Shown: one piece after another, positions 47,665 to 57,139 of the stretch
Layout of the letters: each line of letters opens with the position of its first letter
How positions within the stretch are numbered: the stretch's first letter is position 1
Source: Anthopleura xanthogrammica
Lineage: Eukaryota > Cnidaria > Anthozoa > Actiniaria > Actiniidae
Direction: 5' to 3'
Assembly: GCA_964019055.1 (NCBI GenBank)
Contig: OZ025221.1
Coordinates: 5,596,968-5,660,967, forward strand
Length of the DNA: 64,000 nt
The notes under the pieces: generated by a model
Databases searched by the model: none
What the model was told of the DNA's origin: nothing
What the model saw: only the letters and a program-made list of their open reading frames with translations
Made by a program: the position numbers and the translations under genes

Positions 47665-50600
47665 AAATAATTATTCAGTTTTTACTACAAGTCCACAATT
47701 ACAGACTTTTAATTTTTATTCTGCTACGTCTGTCATTGACTCCTTTAATTTCACACTGCGATGTTTGATAGCTATTCCTAAATAAAGAAGTTTTCTGACT
47801 CACTGAAAGGCCACGCAGATAAATTGACTTTTCTTTTGTCTGCTTAAATAAAAATTTAGCAACAAGCTTGTTTTTACCTTATATCAATGACTGAATTGCT
47901 GAAAACACATTTTTGAGTACGTTTCTATTGAGCTTTGGGATTTTCACTCAGGTGAAATTTATATGATAATATGCTTTCTTTTAAACGAATATTATATATT
48001 ATAATTCCTAGGTGGCGACGGAAGAGTCAAGGAATAAAACAGAAAAATGGAATAGATGCAGGTTTTGATAAATTTCACTGAATATTTTTAGTAATCTAGT
48101 CAGTAATTTATGATTATGTCCAACTTTGCCTTGATAAAATCGACAAGTAAATTTTGAAGTTGCTCCACTCCTCCACGTGGAACAGAGAATAGAATAAAAT
48201 TATTCTAATTCAAGTTTTATGGTCTTTTCTTCTCGTTAACGTATCCATGAGAGCATTTCTATGATACTAACGTAGTAAGAGGGAGAAATAATTGTTTTTA
48301 CATACCGTTGTTTTAACCACGTACGAGTGAGTTAATCTTGAGGGATGCTTGTTTTCAGTGAGCTCTGTCTCAACCAAACCAGCTTATATACTCCAATGCC
48401 CTTGAGTTCAGTAAGCTGGCAAACAGAATCTCAAAAAAGCCATATCAAGAGTTTCTAGTCGGGATTCGTTTTTTTGACGGTGAATATTTAATGTGTTATG
48501 ATAAAAAGAATGAATAGATCAAAAGCTTATTCGATGGCACTGTGTTACCGAATGGTTTCGCCTATGGGGATCGCAATGCAAAGTGACTGAATTGACCTAC
48601 AGGCGACACCGTATCAATGAAACCGCATAGGCAGCGCATCACAAGACATTCAGCTCAATTGCTAACAATTCCAGCCAAATGCATCAATAAGTCGTGAAAT
48701 CTAACACGTATTCAATTATAACTTTTTGAATATTTAATCTACTTACATGTCTATATACTTCGAGCCATTCGTGCACAGTCATCACAAAAAAATTAACTAG
48801 ATTGTTTCCAGCAGTTTCTGATGATTTTAAAAGGCTTTATCATGAATAAATTATTTGTGATATTTCAATTTGGGAATCAAAATACGAGGAGTAAGCGAAT
48901 GAAATTGCATGTCGTTAGGGTGGCTTTTGGGGAGTGGCAAGAAATTTGAGAAAGTAGGGAAATAAATAAGAGAAATGTGACACTTACAGAATGAATATAT
49001 GGATGCGTTTTTCCGTAAATTCCTATCATATTAATTACAATAAGATGAATTGTTTTTCATCTCCAAGTTTTATACCGTCGGAGGACTGGGTCAATACCGG
49101 AAAATCGTGAAAATGATCCCATGAATATTTCCATTTCCTAGTGATTTTTTGATTTCATTTGGTCAAAATCGGGCTGCATTTGTCAAACTCAATGGTATTA
49201 TACAACTACATATAATACAAAGGTTCATTTTATCCAGCCTGGTCAACAGTGGTCTGGTCGCTCCTGTCCCCGGCTTCACTCGTATGAAACCCGGCCAATG
49301 AAAGCCCAGCCCGAAAAAAGAGTCTCACATCAGTAGTTTTGGCGTTTCCCGGGGAGGATACCGTAAAACTACAAAAATAAGCCTCTCCCCTTATTTAAGC
49401 TCTACCGAAAATAATTAAGCCCCATAAGCTTGAAACGTAGCCTGAGAACGTTTCCTATGACAAGTCCTTCCTAGTATTGGGTACATGGGTTGGGATATTT
49501 AAAGAAATTATGTTACAACTGAATAAAGCTCGTTGCTTCGGGTTAAAGTGATGCAAGATTAAAATACTAAACCTCATGATGCACAAATAGCTAAAGTGGT
49601 TAATTCTATTGTTGGTGATGATGATGGTGGTGGCGACGGTGGTAGGGTTGATAAAAAAATTGTTTTACGAGGGTAGCACTTAATAGCCAGTGGCTAACCA
49701 ATCTGTGGCCCTGGGTGACATTTGCTTCTAATTTTTCAGTGAAACTCGGTCCCAGACCACAAATTTTACATGTTAAATTCATTCTCGTTCCCAGTACCTA
49801 CTCATTAGCCAAATTGTCATTCTCGTACCCAGAGCCTCCTCAGCTTTCTAACGAAAAATTGTAGGCTCTGGGCCATTCTCGAACCCAGAGCCTTCTCAGC
49901 TTTCTATTAACAACCCTAAATTTCTATCAAATTTCATTGGCTGTTGAAAATAACATAGCAACGAACTCTGATTGGTTAATTAGGATAAACAAACATACCA
50001 ATGGAAACCAAGCAAGCCAAATCAACTAGAACGGTTATATATCTTTCGATCTTGAATGAAATTCTGTTTCCATTTGTCGGACATATAAACTCCGTTGTAG
50101 TTTATTTGTTTGTCTATGAGTACTTATTGAACGACCGAAGTCAAATGATGAAGCAAAAATGAAATTTCATGGTGTTGGAGTTTCCAGAAAAAACGCCTAA
50201 TTCAATCAGAAGGCGAAGAAAGGAAAAAGGCGAAGAGTTTATGATCTTTGACTTTAGTTCTCAGTAAAATAATGACAAGAAAGATCTAGAAAACCAACTT
50301 AACTGTTATGGTTGAGAACACATCAGTGACAATATTCACAGTATTCACAGTAAATATTCACAGTATAGATTCTACATAGGTAGCCCAAGCTCGGTTTTTG
50401 AATACAATAACTTTGAAAGAAATACTTTAATAAAACTTCCATTTCTTACATTAGGGTGTATTTGTGTGTCCTGTGTGATGTCTGTAACAAGTTTTTCATA
50501 ACTCACCCTCCCCTCAATATAAAATGGAAAGGTTGGAGTCTAGAGCAAAAATCACTTCCAAACCCGGCCACTTCAGACACCTTTTTTTCCTACGAAAAAC

Positions 50601-50714
50601 AATTGCGATGATAAAATTACTTCTCAGAGCCATGGTTGTTCAGCAATCAATCCATGCCAATTTCTTTAGTTTTAATTTTAGTTTTAATTTCAATTATTGA
50701 GCCGTGAGCTCTCC

Positions 50715-50999
50715 CCGGGGGGGGGGGGGGGTACTCCCTATAATGGACTATACGGGATGCTCCGCCCGAAAGGGGTACTTTTTTTCAGGCCGCACGTATA
50801 GAAAAGGGTAGAAATTTGTGAGTTTTGGTATAAAAAGGGGTAGATTTTTTTCAAAGGTATATGAAAGGGGTACCTTTTCAGGCAAAAAGGTATAAAAAAG
50901 GGGTACCTTTTTGCTGTAATTTGGTATAGAAAAGGGTAAGGGGTCGAGAGTCCGGGCGGAGCATCCTGTAGGGAACGACCCGAAGTACCCCCCCCCCCG
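50715..50999. mobile_element. G-tract-flanked repeat element with 9 bp target-site duplication
   Basis: Flanked by the direct repeat GAGCTCTCC at 50706-50714 and 51000-51008. The ends are C/G homopolymer runs in inverted orientation (poly-G at left, poly-C at right). The interior repeats AAAAGGGGTA-type words. The direct repeat suggests insertion by a transposase or integrase-like mechanism. Confidence 0.7.
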
Positions 51000-51172
51000 G
51001 AGCTCTCCCAACGTTCGCCGAAACGACTGTAAAAAACGCCATTTTATCCGTGAAGTCAAGGGTCGGCACAGAACAGCCGTTTGACGCGAGGATGGGCCTG
51101 GGAACGATTACAAAATTAAAAACCTACCGGGAGGGATGTGAGTCAATTGACTCGATCATTAACCAAGGATTA

Positions 51173-51269
51173 CAGCTATGTCTAGCTGGGAAAACTCTTG
51201 TTTCTGATCAACATGTGAATGTTTGGAATCACAAGCCGTTAAGCAAGAGTTTTTCGAGCTAGACACAGC
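51173..51269. repeat. Inverted repeat (hairpin)
   Basis: CAGCTATGTCTAGCTGGGAA and its near reverse complement (TTTTTCGAGCTAGACACAGC) with a loop of about 38 bases. Confidence 0.7.
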
Positions 51270-51643
51270 TGAGCCGCCCCCACTGTTTTAGGGTAATTCC
51301 TGGGTAATTTTGAATCTCCCCACTTGCAATTTTTTTTTTCTTTGCTTCGGCGATTTTGACAGTGTTTTTTTTTTTTTGCTCCCGCGATGTTTTTATGTGT
51401 TTTTCTTTTTCCTGTTCTTGGCAATTTTGGCGATTACAGCCCCCCAGTTTTTATGTTCTTCCGCCGGCTATGCTGTAACTACTCGAAACACTGGCTGCTG
51501 TGCGGAAACTACCTTATCACATGAAATGTGTTAATTTTACGATTTTGTATGAACACTTCTCGTTAATTTCGTTAATTTAATGGCTTTATGACACTTCAGT
51601 ATGCAGTGATGTCATTTCTACGTCACTATGTCAGATCAGCTCT

Positions 51644-52042
51644 CTACACCTTATTCAACACTTTCACATACCCATAATGCTTTGCGTTTTTTGGGGGGCA
51701 ACAACGAGACAAAATCTTTAACATTACCATGAAGATTAATAGAAATATAGAAAAAAAAAACATCTAAAAACACTTCTGCAACTATCAGAAATGACAAAAA
51801 CCAGAAAGAAAGAAATTTGAACAGCTTTATGAGTAAAAGTCACAATATTTCTTGAGTAAGTCCATATCTTGTGAAATTAGCTCTGATTAAACTGATACTT
51901 AATTTTTCAATGATATCATCCAACAAATGTACTTGACATCTGCATTCTGCATGAAAAGTCTTGAATTTTCAATTTATTTTCGTTATTATTGCCCCCCAAA
52001 ACGCAAAGCATTATGGGGATGTGGAAATGGTGAATACAGTAC
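51644..52042. mobile_element. MITE-like element (about 400 bp) upstream of CBY1
   Basis: Terminal inverted repeats of about 55 bp with CATAATGCTTTGCGTTTT and GGGGGGCAA at left, repeated inverted at right (TTGCCCCCCAAAACGC, AAGCATTATGGGGATG). The interior is AT-rich without a frame. It ends about 240 bases before the CBY1 start codon. Confidence 0.85.
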
Positions 52043-52281
52043 AATTATCTTTTTAAATGTTATTTTATACATCTGGTCGTACTTACAGTGTAATTTGGAG
52101 CCTAGTTAGAAAAGGTACCTCCGCTAGCAGAATATCTAAATAAATAGAAAGACATAAAAATAAAACAAACAATGAAAAAATTGCGATTGTTTCGTCCCAG
52201 TGTCCTATAACCCGCGCGGCCTAACCTAAAGGCCTGGCAGCTTAGCTCAAATAGCCAAAATTTTGAACACAAAAACAAAAA

Positions 52282-53407
52282 ATGCCGTTGTTTGGAAAAA
52301 AGCACAAATCACCTCGAAGAAAACTAGAAGCTGGTGCTTCTAACAACCTAAAGTCTTCACTAGGTCTACCAGAACATAGTGGAAACCCTAATGATCCAAA
52401 CAATCCTGTAAAGTTAACACTTGGGGGAAACGAGTTGGTATTCCAAGATGGCGAATGGTATTCAGGTACGTAAACTTCAAATTTGGTCCCGTCTACGTTA
52501 GAATTATTGTACTGACGTGAAATGTTTGCTCTTTTGCTGTTGTTTTATTGCTCTTGTGTTTGAACAAGAGTCTTCTATTATATTCATAATTTTTTTTTTG
52601 CGATAAATCGAGGTGAAGGTTCTGGTATAAGCTTACAAGAAGTACATTAGAAGAAAGCTTATGCTTCAGTTTTACTTGTTGTTAACAGCTGTAAGTACAT
52701 ATTTTCTTTTATAGAAACTACTCCGGGAGTGGGAGGTAAAGGCAGTGCTGAAGCTAGCAAACTACAGAAGCAAAATACTCAGTTAAAAGAGGAAAACAAC
52801 TACTTGAAGTATAAAATTGATGTTCTGTTAGACATGGTTAGTAAGAGAACATTCTGTTAAAAATTGCTAAAAGACCCTCCCCACGTACACCTCCAATCCT
52901 CTTTCAGGGTTCGAAATTTCCACATGATATCTGGCTAAATGCAAGTTGCATTTGCTAGAACCACACAAACACATTATTATTATATAGCTCACATAGTACA
53001 AGTGCTCTGGTTGGTCACAGTTGCTGACACCATCCTCTTGAGCACAGCATACTTTGCAAAAACATTAAAGAAAAAAGCATTGAAAACTACAATGGACTTT
53101 AATACTGTATGGCCCTTAGGAAGCTCACAAACCAAACAAAAAGTGTGAGAAGCATTCTACTACTAGCTAGTGCTTCCGTTCACACTTCTTTCATGAATGC
53201 TTACATTACTTCATGCATGCTGAATTACGTATGGAAAAACTATTTTATTTGTTAATCATTTCTCTAAAGTTTCTAGCCTTAAATCAGTGACACAGATTTT
53301 GTTTTTTATTTCCAAAGCTTGCAGCAACCACATCAGATTGCAATGTGATAGAGAAAGAACTAGAAACATTACAAAGTCAGAAGAGAACTCGAAGTATGCA
53401 GAGATGA
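52282..53407 (+). CDS. CBY1: Chibby homolog (131 aa, 3 exons)
   Basis: Exons 52282-52465, 52715-52836 and 53318-53407, phases matching, ending in TGA. The protein starts M-P-L-F-G like human Chibby (M-P-F-F-G). It has the same layout: a Lys/Arg-Ser/Pro-rich start, a G-x-x-L-x-F-x-D/N-G-x-W block (here N-E-L-V-F-Q-D-G-E-W), then a C-terminal coiled coil (Q-N-T-Q-L-K-E-E-N-N-Y-L-K followed by D-V-L-L-D-M-L). The length is close to the human 126 residues. In vertebrates Chibby binds beta-catenin and, at the base of cilia, drives docking of basal bodies. The start has A at -3. Next gene downstream is TOMM22, tail to tail. Confidence 0.95.
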
Positions 53408-53448
53408 AGAAAAAAACAATTTCATAGTTTCATCAAAAAATCACAACA

Positions 53449-53532
53449 GGTTACAGTGCTTTTCATATTTCTGCGACCTACATGTAACCAACATCAAACG
53501 GTAGGACGCAGAATTATGAAAAGTGCTGTAAC
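53449..53532. mobile_element. Hairpin element in or just after the CBY1 3' UTR
   Basis: GTTACAGTGCTTTTCATATT at left and its near reverse complement at right, stem about 30 bases, loop about 23. It starts about 42 bases after the CBY1 stop codon, so it is likely part of the transcript. Confidence 0.75.
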
Positions 53533-54055
53533 AAGCATTCGACTATTATCAATCAAACAAATCGTTATGGCAAACATGGGAATGGTGGAAAGGTACATGG
53601 AATGATTTGATTGACACTAGTCTATTTCAATTAACCTCTCAATACTTTTGTCTCAATAATTAAATACCTAGTAAAGAAATCTGTGGAAAAACTTATTGTC
53701 AATCAGTTCAATGAACATACTGCTTGTATTTGGATATGCTAGATATCTAATACCATAGTTTTGCCCTATGACATTTAGGGATGTTGCATTTTCTTGATTT
53801 TGCAACATCTATTGTCATCTTGAAAGTTGGATTACAAATTTGCAGTCTGTTTGTGAGAAAACTAATACTTCCGTGACCATGAAACTTCATTATGTGTTCA
53901 TATATTTGACTTGGAGCCATTTGATATTTCGTGGTCACTCAAGTAAATATGGGAAAGGTGTAATACCTTGTTCCAATAATTTGTGTCATTTTTGATAATT
54001 CTTTTTTTGAAGTTGTTTCATGTTTCTTTAAGCAAATTTTTCTCAGAAAAAAAAT

Positions 54056-54134
54056 TCCGAGCTCCTCGCATGATTCAAGACCAACGACCTTTGGGTTTCT
54101 AGCCGATGCTCTAGGCCTCTGAGCTACAGGAACT
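54056..54134 (-). mobile_element. tRNA-derived SINE head / tRNA pseudogene
   Basis: On the minus strand it begins GTTCCTGTAGCTCAGAGGCC and continues through an AGAGCATCGGCTAGAAACCC anticodon-arm-like part to GGTCTTGAATC, close to the A and B boxes of a tRNA. The B box deviates from GGTTCGAATCC and the acceptor stem does not pair well, so a working tRNA is unlikely. Confidence 0.65.
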
Positions 54135-54699
54135 CATGTGAGCGAGCATGGTCTATGATAGTATTTAGCTTGAAGAAACACATAACTTCTAGTACATTTT
54201 AGAGAACAACAACAAAAATTTTTTGTAGTATTTATGTAGTGTAGTTGGTAAATAAGATGTAAGGAAAAAGAAAAAGATTTGGAGAATTTAAAATTCTCAA
54301 TTAGAGTACATCATTAGCACATTGATCTAATGTGGGATAAGTACCATATACTGTAGTAATGCAACAAATACAGTGAAATCCAGATGTTATTTATTATTTC
54401 TTACTGTTCTAAAAGGAAGGCACTCTCCTATAAACCTGCAGGTGAATTTGTACCTCTGTATACCATGGTATGCAACAACAAAGTGAACAAATATGAATTT
54501 ACTAGCTACCTTAAAACTATAGATTCAATACCGTACTAGATGTACATAACATTTTTTATCAAAGTTGTAAATAAAAGAGCTGTATGCACAATGCAACAAG
54601 GCATTTGATCTAAGTAAAAATAGAGTGGTTTTACTTGTAAAATAGTAAGTAGACTAACAGAGGTTAGTAGATCTTATTTCCATTGTTTCCTTGTGTTTA

Positions 54700-54835
54700 T
54701 AGACTGCTTGCAAATAATGTCAAAGCAGCTAAATTTGGAGGACAAAACAAAAGAATTTTAATCTCTTGAGAATTGGAAACTATTTTGTTTTGTCCTCAAA
54801 GTTGAGCTGCATTCCAAAGTGCTGGAAGTAGTTTA
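54700..54835. mobile_element. MITE family A, copy 4 (diverged)
   Basis: Arms GGAGGACAAAACAAAAGAAT and ATTTTGTTTTGTCCTC are inverted. The terminal TAGACCCCTTGCA is decayed. Confidence 0.75.
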
Positions 54836-54849
54836 TTTACTATTACACA

Positions 54850-55058
54850 TTACAGTGAGGACACTTGAACCGTGAACACTTTGAGGTTTTTCATACTTTT
54901 TTTGTCCTTTATCCCTTGTGCGAATCGGTTGGAAATATGATCTTTTTGGACAATAAGATTATTTGAGTTCAGTGCTTCATTTTCAGAAGGTTTGAAGCAG
55001 TAGAAAGTTCTTAAAATAAAAAATATCAAGTGTTCATGGTTTGAGTGTCCTCACTATA
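54850..55058. mobile_element. Inverted-repeat element (209 bp)
   Basis: TACAGTGAGGACACTTGAAC at left against GTTTGAGTGTCCTCACTATA at right; arms about 35-50 bp. Confidence 0.8.
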
Positions 55059-55854
55059 ACAAGTATTTTTTGTTTCAAGACATGTCTCATATACCAATAG
55101 TGGAAGGATAGGATATTGAGAGTAATGGCAAGAAAATACATGGTTAATGTGAATAATAGGCCCCCTAGCAGGAATCTGAATTGCTATACATGCTTACCCA
55201 AGTCCCTGTTTGAAAAATTACAGTGCTTCTCAGTAATATGTGCGGAACTGTCATAGCAATCTAAAAGTAGGTTTTGTTGGGCATTCTTCAATCAAAACAT
55301 TTCCATGATATTGCATAGGTATGTGCTCCTTGATTGACATCCACCTAAAACCCTATTGTATGGTGACAGCAAATTGTACAATTTCACATGTGTGATTGGG
55401 AAGCATTATAATAATTCTTGGTCAGCCTTTTGGTGCATTGGGCTTCCAATTATTACATCTACATAGTGACCTTGCTACCTGTATCCTTCCTCTGATTGGC
55501 TCAAGACTGTGCTCCCCAAGAACAGTGCACCATGCCTTATTATTAAGATATAGAACAGCTTTTTCCATGCTCTGTTCAAAAAAATATTTGAGAAGACTGC
55601 GGATGCATGGTAAAAAGAAATAAATAAAGAGATGTTCTATTTCTAAACTTGCTTACAAGAGTCTGAGATAATTGGTAACTTTGATTTGGATTTGTCTAAA
55701 AAAAGGTAACTTTACTCATGGATATGAATTCTCCAACCCGCATACCCTGAACATCATAAATTACGAATCAACTTGCATATTTCCATGCAATGTGTACAAT
55801 TTTGAGGCATTATTTTCATGTTAAAAAGTTTAAAGTTTTAGAATTTTGAATCCT

Positions 55855-56510
55855 TCATCTTCTTGGTGGTGGAGGCACCCCCATTCCACTAGACGCCGCT
55901 GCATTGGGTCCAAGTAAAATCTGTCGCTGCTGCTGTAGCTGAGCTTCTTCAGTCTGCACCCGTTCTACCTCAAAAATCACTGGGAGAGCAAGAATCATGA
56001 AGGAAGTGCCTGCTATCCAGAGTGTCTGGCCTGTGAAATTGTACAACCATTTTGCTCCACTGAAGGTATACCCTGTCATTGAAGATGCTGCATTACATAA
56101 ACCTTCTGGAAACATTTCTGATAATCCAACCATTCTTTCTAGTACTGTCTCTTTGACATCGTCGAGATTCTAAGAATATAAAATACAGAAAAGTTAATAA
56201 GTTATAAGCTTACATAAAGAATAAAGATTACCAAATTTTTATGCACCTTAAATCAAGATGCTTAGCAACCTATCTAGCAAGTTGATCAAGAGATTGGTAA
56301 ATATTAGAAAGCAATAAAGTTCTCTGGTTGCTATCTTTCGAGACTTTGGAGCTTTCTTTTCATGTTAATTTTTTTTATGACAGTAAAGATCAGTTGTGTA
56401 AGAGCCCAAGACGCAACCCACGTGCTCAGATCACAAACCATTTTGATAGCACAAATACACGAAATACATGGAATTCTTACCTCTTCTTCGAGAGGATGAA
56501 GCTCAGGCAT
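55855..56510 (-). CDS. TOMM22: TOM22 mitochondrial import receptor subunit (114 aa, 2 exons)
   Basis: Exon 1 is 56481-56510 (M-P-E-L-H-P-L-E-E-E), exon 2 is 55855-56169; the junction is phase 0 with GTAAGA donor. Diagnostic features against human TOM22: E-R-M-V-G-L-S-E-M-F-P-E (human E-R-L-W-G-L-T-E-M-F-P-E), a membrane span L-W-I-A-G-T-S-F-M-I-L-A-L-P-V-I-F-E, then Q-Q-Q-R-Q-I-L-L-G-P-N. TOM22 sits in the outer mitochondrial membrane, receives preproteins and holds the TOM complex together. The N-terminal acidic region is much shorter than in human (142 aa overall there), so the cytosolic receptor part is reduced. It diverges from PRKDC. Confidence 0.96.
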
Positions 56511-57139
56511 TCTGTATTTTTAACAATTTGAAACTGATCCTAATGTAATGGCGAAAAAATCCGTATTTTCGTGAAGAATTTTAACTACTTCAGATTATGA
56601 GCTTGGAGAATCCCTTCGGTCAGCGGTATGTACGACGGGCTCAACATCGACCCAGGCTGCCTCGACTCCAAAATTCAATTTTCTAATATTCCAGGTAAAA
56701 TCTAATAAAAGCTTACATTCAAGTCTAATAAGGGAATAATTCTTCAAGTCAAGAGTTTGAATCTTAAAAGTTTATAATTTTATTAGTTTTGAAATGTTTT
56801 GATGGTTGACGTTGAAAATCCACAGGAAGCCCAAGCTGAGTTTTTAAAAACAATTATCCAGAAATTAAAAAAAATAATAAAGCTTCTTTATGTTCTTCTA
56901 CGACATCATAGGGTGGATGAAAAATCTTAATGAAGTTTCGTCCATGTTCGGCTTCATTGTTTTATTAGTTTTCTAAAAGGAATGTTTCGCTAACGGTTTG
57001 GGCTTCCTGTGTGGAATCTGTCTTGATCACGTGACTTTTCCCGGGGAATCATAAACATTCAGAATGCATGACAGAATCGAAAGAGCAGAAAGAATGAATG
57101 ATTTAAAAGTTTTTGAAAGTTAAAAAATACCTCGCCAAA
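56511..57139. promoter_or_regulatory. Shared upstream region of TOMM22 and PRKDC
   Basis: About 630 bp between two divergent start codons. No TATA box that I would trust. It includes a short open segment with a splice-like end (56628-56694) and an inverted-repeat element (about 56817-57015). A bidirectional promoter is inferred from position only. Confidence 0.45.
56817..57015. mobile_element. Inverted-repeat element between TOMM22 and PRKDC
   Basis: TCCACAGGAAGCCCAAGCTG at left and GGTTTGGGCTTCCTGTGTGG at right. A related arm (TAGCCCAAGCTCGGTTTTT) is near 50382. Confidence 0.65.

Larger units (their letters stand above)
43527..52281. other. Gene-poor interval upstream of CBY1
   Basis: About 8.7 kb with no supported exon. 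Contents: (TA)n at about 43629-43655, ATC, GA and ATTC microsatellites (44148-44970), a 449 bp inverted-repeat element (45455-45903), a short palindrome (47572-47664), CCCAGAGCCT-type direct repeats (about 49790-49910), the G-tract element (50715-50999), a hairpin (51173-51269) and a MITE (51644-52042). Confidence 0.6.
53533..55854. other. CBY1-TOMM22 convergent interval, no gene seen
   Basis: Holds a tRNA-derived sequence (54056-54134), a family A MITE (54700-54835), an inverted-repeat element (54850-55058) and an AATAAA near 54568 that might serve CBY1. No coding exon recognised. Confidence 0.55.

Noticed and set aside
54056..54134. Functional tRNA gene on the minus strand
   Set aside because: A and B boxes are recognisable but diverged, the acceptor stem does not pair, and related tRNA-headed sequences here are SINEs.
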